From positions 1 through 14,807 of the forward strand of contig NW_020167591.1 in the NCBI RefSeq assembly GCF_001641265.1: 14,807 nt of DNA, in the 5' to 3' direction. The notes under the pieces are model-generated. The model was not told where the DNA came from. It saw only the letters and a list, made by a program, of their open reading frames with translations, and did no database searches. Below are positions 6,765 to 14,807 of the stretch, in pieces. This DNA is from Pseudogymnoascus destructans (Eukaryota > Ascomycota > Leotiomycetes > Thelebolales > Thelebolaceae). A program made the position numbers and the translations under genes. Numbering within the stretch: the stretch's first letter is position 1; the number at the start of each line of letters is the position of its first letter.

Positions 6765-8893
6765 GGAGCGACGGGCAACTTTATGACAAAGAAAGTAGCA
6801 GACACGCAAGGCTTCAAAACAACAATGAAAGCCGAACCATACCCATTAATGGTCGTAGATGGAGAGCCCATCTCGACTAATGAAGGAATGGTGACCCACG
6901 AAACGGTCCCATTGGAAATGGTCATGCTACACGGGCACAAGGAAACGATTCAGTTTGACATCGTGCACATGGACAACCATGCGTGCATCCTTGGTGTGCC
7001 ATGGCTCAAGAAACACAACCCCCAGATCGACTGGTGGAACGAGAAAGTTGTGATGAGCCAGTGCGCGTGTGAACAACGGACGGACACGCGACAACGGGAG
7101 AAACCCTCCCAGGGCCGGAAGGAGTTATGTGCAACCTCCGAGCTCGATGACCTAGCCCAGGCATCCTCACCGACGAGTATACCGGTGGAGTACAAGGAAT
7201 ATGAGCAATTATTCCAGGAAGGCCCTAAGAATGAGGCGCTTCCTAAGCACCAACCATGGGATCACGAGATACCTTTGGAGAAAGACAAGAGTCCACCGTT
7301 CGGACCAATATATCAGCTATCTGAAAAGGAGCTGAAGGTACTTAAGGAGTACATCGATGATAACCTCGCGAAAGGATTCATCAGACCATCCACATCACCA
7401 GCAGGAAGTCCGGTGCTTTTCGTACCAAAGAAAGATGGCTCCCTACGGTTATGTGTGGACTATCGAGCGTTGAACAACATCACAATCAAGGACAGGTATG
7501 CCCTGCCGTTAATCAACGAACTACACAATAGATTTCAAGGAGCAAAGATCTTCAGTAAGCTAGATCTGCGAGGAGCATACAACCTGATCCGAATCAAGGC
7601 TGGGGAAGAGTGGAAAACAGCATTCCGCACCCGCTATGGCCTATTCGAGTATCAAGTCATGCCCTTTGGGCTAACAAACGCACCCGCATCTATGCAACGA
7701 CTGATGAATGATGCTTTGCACGAATACTTAGACATCTTTACCATTGTCTACCTAGACGATGTCCTGGTGTATTCAGCAACCAAGGAGGAGCATGTCAAGC
7801 ATGTCAAACTCGTCCTGAAGAAACTAAAGGAGTACAGCTTACTCCTCAAACCAGAGAAGTGCGAGTTCCATAAAAACCAAGTCGAATTCTTGGGTTACAT
7901 TATTGGAACGCACGGCATCAAGATGGACCAAGCAAAAGTAACGGCAGTGTTGGAATGGCCAACACCGACCACGGTCAAGGAAGTGCAAGCCTTCCTAGGC
8001 TTCGCCAACTTCTACCGAAGATTCATCTCGGGATATTCCAAGGTAGCTCAACCACTCACGGAGCTTACCAGAAAGGATCTCGAATTCAAATGGACGGACA
8101 AGGCAGAGGCTGCTTTCCAGGAACTTAAGACGAAGTTCACGGAAGCACCTATCCTTGCTACATTTGACCCTGCAAAGAAGATCATCCTCGAAACGGACTC
8201 TTCTGACTTCGCAATTGGAGCATGTCTGAATCAACCAGACGAGAACGGTAAGTTCAAACCAATCGCGTACTACTCTAGGAAACTGTCACCCGCGGAACTC
8301 AATTACGACATCCACGACAAGGAGCTACTGGCTATTGTCGTTGCCTTTGAGCAGTGGCGAGTATATCTTGAGGGATCCACCTACCCTGTGCAGGTATGGA
8401 CGGATCACAAGAACCTCATATACTTCACCACGACCAAGGTTTTAAACCGCAGACAAGTCCGCTGGGCAGAAACCCTCACAGCCTACAACTTCACGATAAC
8501 CTATCGCAAGGGCTCCGAGAATGCAAGAGCAGACGCTCTCAGCAGACGGACCGACTACGCCGGCCCAAAGGAAGAAAGACCTAGAGTAATTCTGAAGAAA
8601 ACAGATGCAGGAATACAGTACAACGAGTTACTAGCGACGATCTCAGTCATCGAAGATACAGAACTCGAGGAAAGACTCAAGAAAGCTTACGCAACAGACG
8701 AATGCGCCAAGCGAGTCTTGTCCAAAGTCGAAGGCGACTTCACCATCGACGAACAAGGATTGATTCGATACAAAGGGTTAGTGTATGTCCCAAGTCAAAT
8801 GAGACGCCCGCTGGTGCAAGAACAACACTCGTTACCAGCACACGGTCATCAGGGAGTAACACGAACCTTCGAACGAATCACTCGACACTACTA
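6765..8893 (+). pseudogene. pol: Chromovirus pol, 5' part: protease remnant, RT, RNase H, start of integrase
   Basis: An open frame runs from the truncation to a stop at 8891-8893. It opens with G-A-T-G-N-F, the tail of the aspartic protease motif D-S/T-G-A, with the catalytic Asp lost at the boundary; the protease end block I-L-G-V-P-W-L follows. RT includes V-D-Y-R-A-L-N and the active-site Y-L-D-D at 7749-7760. RNase H shows its acidic residues in T-D-S-S-D-F-A-I-G, D-K-E-L-L-A, W-T-D-H-K-N and A-D-A-L-S-R. The integrase zinc domain begins (H-G-H-Q-G) and then breaks: relative to copy 2, about 22 bp are missing near 8888, shifting the frame. It polymerises and processes the element cDNA in intact relatives. 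Here it lacks a working protease and a fused integrase. Confidence 0.9.
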
Positions 8894-10135
8894 GTAGAGA
8901 CAGTGGTAAGAGAGTGCGACATTTGCAGCAAGTCAAAATCCAATAGGCATCTGCCATACGGACAACTCAAGTCGACACCAGTACCAAAAGGAGCGTGGAA
9001 ATCAATAGCTTTGGACTTCATCGTCAAGCTTCCACCCTCCAAGGACCCGTTAACAGGAATAGAATACGACTCTATCCTCGTCATCACGGAAAGACTCACG
9101 AAATATGGGAAGTTTATACCATATCTAGAAGCTAGCGACGCCGAGGCGCTCGCATATACCTTCATTCGAGTCATATTAGCCGATCATGGGATGCCAGAAG
9201 AAATCATCTCAGATAGAGACAAGCTCTTTACTTCGAAATTCTGGAAATCATTGATGGCGCTACTGGGAACAAATCATAAGCTGTCAACAGCTTTTCATCC
9301 CCAGACAGACGGCCAAACAGAAAGATTAAACCAGACCCTTGAACAGTACCTGCGAAGCTATGTCAATCATCAACAGGATAACTGGGTTCAGATCTTACCC
9401 ATCGCACAGTTTGCATATAACAGCGCGATGACAGAAGCAACGAAAGTCTCACCGTTCTTTGCCAATTATGGCTACCAGCCAGAAGCATATAGGCAACCAA
9501 GACCGGATGAATCACGAGCTGAACAAGCCCTGATCGTGGTGGAACAACTGAAATCATTCCACGAACAACTTGCGACGGACATCCAATTCTTAAATGAACG
9601 ATCCGCCGCATACGCAAACAAGAAGCGCAGTATGGAACCTGCCTTCAAGGAGGGGGATAAAGTATACCTACTCCGGAAACATATCAAAACGAAACGACCA
9701 AGCACAAAGTTGGACTTCAAGAAATTGGGACCATTCAAAATATTGAACAAAGTCAGCTCAGTTAATTACAGACTGCAGCTACCCAAGAAGTCTAGACTAC
9801 ACCCGGTATTTCATGTCTCACTACTGGAACCAGCAAGAGGAAATACCCCAATTGCGACCGACACCGAACTCCAACCCGAGAATGAGATAATCGAATATGA
9901 GGTTGAAGCGATCCTAGACAGAAGGTTAGTAGGACGTCGAGAAGAGTTTTTGATAAAATGGGAAAATTACGAACCTACGGATAATTCGTGGGAACCAACA
10001 AGGAACATCAGCAAAGAACTGCTGGAGGAATATCGACGCCGCCGTCCGCCAGCCATTGATCCCAAGATGCAGGGGAGTAGGCCAGTGGATCGGAGGAAGC
10101 GAGGGTCCCGGTCACAGACGAGGAGGCAGCGCTAA
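8887..10135 (+). pseudogene. pol: Chromovirus pol, 3' part: integrase core, GPF motif, chromodomain
   Basis: The frame picks up after the deletion with the zinc-domain Cys pair (C-D-I-C). The integrase core shows the D-D-35-E residues: A-L-D-F-I, S-D-R-D and T-E-R-L-N. The family G-P-F motif (K-L-G-P-F-K-I-L) follows, and then a C-terminal chromodomain (E-Y-E-V-E-A-I-L-D through N-S-W-E-P), which in chromoviruses directs integration to histone-marked heterochromatin. The body is open to the natural stop at 10133-10135. There is no start of its own, because it was part of one polyprotein with the upstream frame. Its last 128 bp overlap the 3' end of the convergent minus-strand gene. Confidence 0.9.
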
Positions 10136-10574
10136 CTGCCTGTTCCTCAGCCTCAACAGCGTCACGCTTCTCAGCAGCCACACGTTCGGCCTCCTCTGCC
10201 GCATCAAGCTCGTCGAGGGTTTTCAAACCTCGCCGGAGCATATCTTTACCACGGGTTCGGATGAGGCGTTTCTGCTTCCGCAGACGAAGTAACTTTGAAA
10301 GGGTTTCTTCCTCTTCGCGATCCAGGCGATCCTCCTCCCGTTCGAGCTTCACCCAGTCGGGATGCTCAGGACCCATACAGTCACACTTTTCTTTCAAGTT
10401 GCGACGAACGCACTCGGCGCACCGCCGTGAATCATTTGGAGACGACACGCAAGTAATGTTTCGCCTCACGCAGTTCGAGCAAGAATCCATTTCGGGTAGT
10501 TCGTATCCGTGGTTCTTTATTCGACGGACAAGATCGTTGCGTTCCTGGAGTTTGCGGGCAGTGTCAGTAGGCAT
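10008..10574 (-). CDS. Antisense accessory gene of the chromovirus: Zn2Cys6-like cluster plus coiled coil
   Basis: The predicted protein is about 188 residues from the ATG at 10574; an in-frame ATG also exists at 10622. Near the N-terminus it has C-x2-C-x6-C-x9-C-x2-C-x8-C, which fits the fungal Zn(II)2Cys6 binuclear cluster spacing, followed by an extra C-x-C step. After it comes a long charged helix (E-R-E-E-D-R-L-D-R-E-E-E through A-E-K-R-D-A-V-E-A-E-E) that should form a coiled coil, the arrangement of a DNA-binding dimer. It lies between pol and the 3' LTR in opposite orientation and converges on the chromodomain end with a 128-bp overlap. A recognisable but broken copy sits at the same place in copy 2, so it belongs to the element. 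The function is unknown; a regulator of the element or of the host is possible. Confidence 0.65.
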   Translation of the reverse strand: MPTDTARKLQERNDLVRRIKNHGYELPEMDSCSNCVRRNITCVSSPNDSRRCAECVRRNLKEKCDCMGPEHPDWVKLEREEDRLDREEEETLSKLLRLRKQKRLIRTRGKDMLRRGLKTLDELDAAEEAERVAAEKRDAVEAEEQAVSAASSSVTGTLASSDPLAYSPASWDQWLADGGVDIPPAVLC

Positions 10575-10654
10575 GTTGCATATTGAAGGACTCGCTGAGG
10601 AGCAGCAGAGTCCCGGGGACATGGACGTACTTATAGGATTCGAGACGAATGCCC

Positions 10655-10666
10655 AGGGGAAGGGAG
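10655..10666 (+). promoter_or_regulatory. Polypurine tract, copy 1
   Basis: AGGGGAAGGGAG ends 4 bp before the LTR. This is the expected primer site for plus-strand synthesis in LTR retrotransposons. Confidence 0.75.
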
Positions 10667-10670
10667 CGAG

Positions 10671-11059
10671 TGTTACGACGGAACAAGAAGGCTGGCCAAC
10701 TACAGGACAGGAAGGAGGGAGGTCGCATGAGACCGGCCCTGGTACCTGGAGGGGCAGCGGGGAATAGTAGTTCCGAAAGTATCACGTGACGGACTCGCAG
10801 GATGATGAGAAGAGTCCTAAGAGTCCAGGACTCCGAGGACTCGAGTGAGTTCCCAAGAGTCCACTAGGCACGACGCCACTATATAAGTAGATAGTATTTC
10901 CTTAGATAGGAGCTTCGTGCTCAACTCAATACAGTATTTGTTATATACTAGTAACGTGTTACTTGAAGCCTTTGTGTCTGATCCCCTGCCTCCTCTGATA
11001 AGTAAACCTTTACGCAAGAGAACCTCTGTGTCTTCTATCGTTTAGAAGTCAGCGTTACA
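10671..11059 (+). repeat. 3' LTR of copy 1, 389 bp
   Basis: It starts TGTTACGACGG and ends AGCGTTACA, with TG/CA ends. It matches 14284-14755 throughout except for an 85-bp duplication, two 1-bp indels and a few substitutions. Its end abuts RT sequence of copy 2 directly, with no primer binding site, which marks an insertion junction. Confidence 0.9.
10880..10887 (+). promoter_or_regulatory. LTR TATA box
   Basis: TATATAAG, followed at a suitable distance by a purine start region, lies inside the LTR. It probably directs element transcription when the LTR is at the 5' end. GAGTCC/GGACTC motifs crowd the 65 bp upstream. Confidence 0.6.
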
Positions 11060-11373
11060 GACGGCTCCCTACGGTTATGTGTGGACTATCGAGCGTTGAA
11101 CAACATCACAATCAAGGACAGGTATGCCCTGCCGTTAATCAACGAACTACACAATAGATTTCAAGGAGCAAAGATCTTCAGTAAGCTAGATCTGCGAGGA
11201 GCATACAACCTGATCCGAATCAAGGCTGGGGAAGAGTGGAAAACAGCATTCCGCACCCGCTATGGCCTATTCGAGTATCAAGTCATGCCCTTTGGGCTAA
11301 CAAACGCACCCGCATCTATGCAACGACTGATGAATGATGCTTTGCACGAATACTTAGACATCTTTACCATTGT
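11060..11373 (+). pseudogene. pol: RT fragment of copy 2 pol, forward
   Basis: It runs from G-S-L-R-L-C-V-D-Y-R to I-F-T-I-V and stops one codon before the Y-L-D-D active site, where the inversion begins. I see essentially no difference from copy 1 over this stretch. Confidence 0.9.
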
Positions 11374-12486
11374 GTTACTCCCTGATGACCGTGTGCTGGT
11401 AACGAGTGTTGTTCTTGCACCAGCGGGCGTCTCATTTGACTTGGGACATACACTAACCCTTTGTATCGAATCAATCCTTGTTCGTCGATGGTGAAGTCGC
11501 CTTCGACTTTGGACAAGACTCGCTTGGCGCATTCGTCTGTTGCGTAAGCTTTCTTGAGTCTTTCCTCGAGTTCTGTATCTTCGATGACTGAGATCGTCGC
11601 TAGTAACTCGTTGTACTGTATTCCTGCATCTGTTTTCTTCAGAATTGCTCTAGGTCTTTCTTCCTTTGGGCCGGCGTAGTCGGTCCGTCTGCTGAGAGCG
11701 TCTGCTCTTGCATTCTCGGAGCCCTTGCGATAGGTTATCGTGAAGTTGTAGGCTGCGAGGGTTTCTGCCCAGCGGACTTGTCTGCGGTTTAAAACCTTGG
11801 TCGTGGTGAAGTATATGAGGTTCTTGTGATCCGTCCATACCTGCACAGGGTAGGTGGATCCCTCAAGATATACTCGCCACTGCTCAAAGGCAACGACAAT
11901 AGCCAGTAGCTCCTTGTCGTGGATGTCGTAATTGAGTTCCGCGGGTGACAGTTTCCTAGAGTAGTACGCGATTGGTTTGAACTTACCGTTCTCGTCTGGT
12001 TGATTCAGACATGCTCCAATTGCGAAGTCAGAAGAGTCCGTTTCGAGGATGATCTTCTTTGCAGGGTCAAATGTAGCAAGGATAGGTGCTTCCGTGAACT
12101 TCGTCTTAAGTTCCTGGAAAGCAGCCTCTGCCTTGTCCGTCCATTTGAATTCGAGATCCTTTCTGGTAAGCTCCGTGAGTGGTTGAGCTACCTTGGAATA
12201 TCCCGAGATGAATCTTCGGTAGAAGTTGGCGAAGCCTAGGAAGGCTTGCACTTCCTTGACCGTGGTCGGTGTTGGCCATTCCAACACTGCCGTTACTTTT
12301 GCTTGGTCCATCTTGATGCCGTGCGTTCCAATAATGTAACCCAAGAATTCGACTTGGTTTTTATGGAACTCGCACTTCTCTGGTTTGAGGAGTAAGCTGT
12401 ACTCCTTTAGTTTCTTCAGGACGAGTTTGACATGCTTGACATGCTCCTCCTTGGTTGCTGAATACACCAGGACATCGTCTAGGTAG
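11372..12486 (-). pseudogene. pol: Inverted RT end / RNase H / integrase start of copy 2 pol
   Basis: The complement reads from the Y-L-D-D region through all RNase H blocks to H-G-H-Q-G-V-T of the integrase. It is open for about 367 codons and nearly identical to copy 1; the two amino-acid changes I see are T to A in the RNase H segment and V to A after it. The left junction has a 2-bp GT overlap between the two joined sequences, and the right junction has one extra G at 12487. Confidence 0.9.
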
Positions 12487-12487
12487 G

Positions 12488-13752
12488 TACTACTTCCCCA
12501 GGTATGAGGAAGCAGGTAGAGACAGTGGTAAGAGAGTGCGACATTTGCAGCAAGTCAAAATCCAATAGGCATCTGCCATACGGACAACTCAAGTCGACAC
12601 CAGTACAAGAGGAGCGTGGAAATCAATAGCTTTGGACTTCATCGTCAAGCTTCCACCCTCCAAGGACCCGTTAACAGGAATAGAATATGACTCTATCCTC
12701 ATCATCACGGAAAGACTCACGAAATATGGGAAGTTTATACCATATCTAGAAGCTAGCGACGCCGAGCGCTCGCATATACCTTCATTCGAGTCATATTAGC
12801 CGATCATGGGATGCCAGAAGAAATCATCTCAGATAGAGACAAGCTCTTTACTTCGAAATTCTGGAAATCATTGATGGCGCTACTGGGAACAAATCATAAG
12901 CTATCAACAGCTTTTCATCCCAGACAGACGGCCAAACAGAAAGATTAAACCAGACCCTTGAACAGTACCTGCGAAGCTATGTCAATCATCAACAGGATAA
13001 CTGGGTTCAGATCTTACCCATCGCACATCATATAACAGCGCGATGACAGAAGCAACGAAAGTCTCACCGTTCTTTGCCAATTATGGCTACCAGCCAGAAG
13101 CATATAGGCAACCAAGACCGGATGAATCACGAGCTGAACAAGCCCTGATCGTGGTGGAACAACTGAAATCATTCCACGAACAACTTGCGACGGACATCCA
13201 ATTCTTAAATGAACGATCCGCCGCATACGCAAACAAGAAGCGCAGTATGGAACCTGCCTTCAAGGAGGGGGATAAAGTATACCTACTCCGGAAACATATC
13301 AAACGAAACGACCAAGCACAAAGTTGGACTTCAAGAAATTGGGACCATTCAAAATATTGAACAAAGTCAGCTCAGTTAATTACAGACTGCAGCTACCCAG
13401 GAAGTCTAGACTACACCCGGTATTTCATGTCTCACTACTGGAACCAGCAAGAGGAAATACCCCAATTGCGACCGACACCGAACTCCAACCCGAGAATGAG
13501 ATAATCGAATATGAGGTCGAAGCGATCCTAGACAGAAGGTTAGTAGGACGTCGAAGAAGAAGTTTTTGATAAAATGGGAAAATTACGAACCTACGGATAA
13601 TTCGTGGGAACCAACAAGGAACATCAGCAAAGAACTGCTGGAGGAATATTGACGCCGCCATCCGCCAGCCATTGATCCCAAGATGCAGGGGAGTAGGCCA
13701 GTGGATCGGAGGAAGCGGGGGGTCCCGGTCACAGACGAGGAGGCAGCGCTAA
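12488..13752 (+). pseudogene. pol: Integrase and chromodomain remnant of copy 2 pol, forward
   Basis: It begins with the 22-bp integrase zinc-domain piece that copy 1 lacks (with one extra C), then follows copy 1 to the pol stop. Frame-breaking differences include a lost C near 12606, a lost G near 12766, a lost C near 12920, a 4-bp loss near 13028, a lost A near 13304 and extra bases near 13555. The D-D-E, G-P-F and chromodomain blocks are all still readable in pieces. Confidence 0.85.
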
Positions 13753-14189
13753 CTGCCTGTTCCTCGACCTCAACAGCGTCACGCTTCTCAGCAGCCACAC
13801 GTTCGGCCTCCTCTGCCGCATCAAGCTCGTCGAGGGTTTTCAAACCTCGCCGGAGCATATCTTTACCACGGGTTCGGATGAGGCGTTTCTGCTTCCGCAG
13901 ACGAAGTAACTTTGAAAGGGTTTCTTCCTCTTCGCGATCCAGGCGATCCTCCTCCCGTTCGAGCTTCACCCAGTCGGGATGCTCAGGACCCATACAGTCA
14001 CATTTTTCTTTTAAGTTGCGACGAACGCACTCGGCGCACCGCCGTGAATCATTTGGAGACGACACGCAAGTACGTTTCCCCTCACGCATTCGAGCAAGAA
14101 TCCATTTCGGGTAGTTCGTATCCGTGGTTCTTTATTCGACGGACAAGATCGTTGCGTTCCTGGAGTTTGCGGGCAGTGTCAGTAGGCAT
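13583..14189 (-). pseudogene. Broken antisense Zn2Cys6/coiled-coil gene of copy 2
   Basis: It aligns with the copy 1 gene at 10008-10574. Small indels near 14072-14094 shift the frame between the first and second Cys groups. An extra G near 13715-13721 changes the C-terminal frame. The coiled-coil middle is unchanged apart from one or two residues. Confidence 0.75.
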
Positions 14190-14268
14190 GTTGCATGTTG
14201 AAGGACTCGCTGAGGAGCAGCAGAGTCCTGGGGCATGGACGTACTTATAGGATTCGAGACGAATGCCC

Positions 14269-14279
14269 AGGGGAAGGAG
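14269..14279 (+). promoter_or_regulatory. Polypurine tract, copy 2
   Basis: AGGGGAAGGAG lies just before the LTR and is one G shorter than in copy 1. Confidence 0.7.
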
Positions 14280-14394
14280 CGAGTGTTACGACGGAACAAG
14301 AAGGCTGGCCAACTACAGGACAGGAAGGAGGGAGGTCGCATGAGACCGGCCCTGGTACCTGGAGGGCAGCGGGGAATAGTAGTTCCGAAAGTAT

Positions 14395-14566
14395 CACGTG
14401 ACGGACTCGCAGGATGATGAGAAGAGTCCTAAGAGTCCAGGACTCTGAGGACTCGAGTGAGTTCCAGGAGTCCACTAGGCACGTGATGGACTCGCAGGAT
14501 GATGAGAAGAGTCCTAAGAGTCCAGGACTCCGAGGACTCGAGTGAGTTCCCAAGAGTCCACTAGGC
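14395..14566 (+). repeat. 85-bp tandem duplication in LTR upstream region
   Basis: Units start at CACGTG, at 14395 and 14480. Each holds GAGTCC or GGACTC several times in both orientations. The copy 1 LTR has a single unit. Confidence 0.85.
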
Positions 14567-14576
14567 ACGACGCCAC

Positions 14577-14584
14577 TATATAAG
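14577..14584 (+). promoter_or_regulatory. LTR TATA box, copy 2
   Basis: TATATAAG, same position as in the copy 1 LTR relative to the downstream end; the duplication lies just upstream. Confidence 0.6.
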
Positions 14585-14755
14585 TAGATAGTATTTCCTT
14601 AGATAGGAGCTTCGTGCTCAACTCAATACAGTATTGTTATATACTAGTAACGTGTTACTTGAAGCCTTTGTGTCTGATCCCCTGCCTCCTCTGATAAGTA
14701 AACCTTTACGCAAGAGAACCTCTGTGTCTTCTATCATTTAGAAGTCAGTGTTACA

Positions 14756-14807
14756 CTCCAGTGGCAGGGTGTGCAGAGATATAGATGCAGAGGATTTTGG
14801 AGCTGGC
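14756..14807. other. Flank beyond copy 2 LTR
   Basis: 52 bp with no recognisable feature. It is either host flank or, less likely, leader of a further tandem element, since a TGG occurs 6 bp after the LTR. Confidence 0.3.

Larger units (their letters stand above)
6765..11059 (+). mobile_element. Ty3/gypsy chromovirus copy 1, 5'-truncated
   Basis: Order: protease remnant, RT, RNase H, integrase, chromodomain, antisense accessory gene, polypurine tract, 3' LTR. The 5' LTR, primer binding site, gag and the protease start are absent. Recognisable element sequence begins at about 6765. The body is very similar to copy 2 and has few lesions, so the copy is young. It is non-autonomous as it stands. 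Confidence 0.9.
11060..14755 (+). mobile_element. Ty3/gypsy chromovirus copy 2, 5' part missing, internally inverted
   Basis: Same family as copy 1. It starts at the RT position equal to 7434 in copy 1, directly after the copy 1 LTR. The segment equal to 7748-8862 is inverted, about 25 bp equal to 8863-8887 are lost at the right junction, and the element then continues forward to its own LTR. Several 1-4 bp indels break the integrase frame. It is dead. Confidence 0.9.
14284..14755 (+). repeat. LTR of copy 2, 472 bp, with internal duplication
   Basis: It starts TGTTACGACGG and ends AGTGTTACA. It is 83 bp longer than the copy 1 LTR because of an 85-bp tandem duplication and two 1-bp losses. 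The following 52 bp are unique in the window. Confidence 0.9.

Noticed and set aside
11278..11838. Small open frames opposite the RT and RNase H sequence, mirrored near 8396-8894
   Set aside because: They are shadows of pol in other frames; the same readings appear in both copies only because the DNA is duplicated.
1..14807. tRNA or rRNA genes
   Set aside because: I saw no cloverleaf with conserved A and B boxes and no ribosomal RNA landmarks on either strand.

Overview
The window looks like repeat-rich, probably subtelomeric or heterochromatic DNA of a filamentous ascomycete (Pezizomycotina). Three things point that way: fungal splice signals (GTATGT and GTGAGT donors, TACTAAC and TACTGAC branch sites), an OrsD-type zinc-finger/RecQ helicase gene of the telomere-linked helicase (TLH) kind, and Ty3/gypsy chromovirus copies with a C-terminal chromodomain. 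All family names come from reading motifs; no database search was run.

Layout. (1) 1-1157: a degenerate tandem array with a period of about 177 bp (59 codons, decayed coding appearance on the minus strand), then about 290 bp with no recognisable gene. (2) 1158-6664: a unit bounded by an imperfect inverted repeat (GGCATTCGAGCTAGGGTTA on the left, TAACCCTAGAGAATGCC on the right). It carries one large minus-strand gene. I assembled the gene from three exons (6605-5534, 4761-3351, 3232-1453); the exon lengths sum to exactly 1421 codons. The predicted 1420-residue protein has two N-terminal C2H2 fingers, a middle region that reads like a tyrosine-recombinase catalytic domain (R665...R779-H780...G831-H832...Y841), and a full RecQ-type helicase with a Cys-rich tail. 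The first intron is 772 bp and is filled by a minisatellite. Pairs or triplets of a 12-bp module (TTACTATAATGA-like) occur at 14 places, in exons, introns and flanks, all between 1191 and 6636; I saw none in the neighbouring retroelements. (3) 6665-6764: a short spacer with two diverged copies of a 20-bp palindrome. (4) 6765-11059: a 5'-truncated Ty3/gypsy chromovirus (copy 1). It begins just after the protease catalytic Asp position, has a frameshifting 22-bp deletion in the integrase zinc domain, and ends in a 389-bp LTR. (5) 11060-14755: a second copy of the same family, entered in mid-RT directly after the copy 1 LTR. It contains a 1.1-kb internal inversion and ends in a 472-bp LTR with an 85-bp internal duplication. 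(6) 14756-14807: flank.

How it fits together. The simplest reading is that copy 1 integrated into the RT gene of copy 2 (a nested insertion), and that copy 1 later lost its 5' half next to the helicase unit. Both retro copies carry a minus-strand gene between pol and the 3' LTR, encoding a Zn(II)2Cys6-like cluster plus a coiled coil; it is open in copy 1 and broken in copy 2. The most interesting candidate for an undescribed system is the 5.5-kb inverted-repeat-bounded unit. It would pair zinc-finger DNA recognition, a recombinase-like domain and a RecQ helicase in one protein, on DNA studded with a private 12-bp repeat that could be its recognition sequence. The motifs and repeats are seen directly; mobility and recognition are inference.
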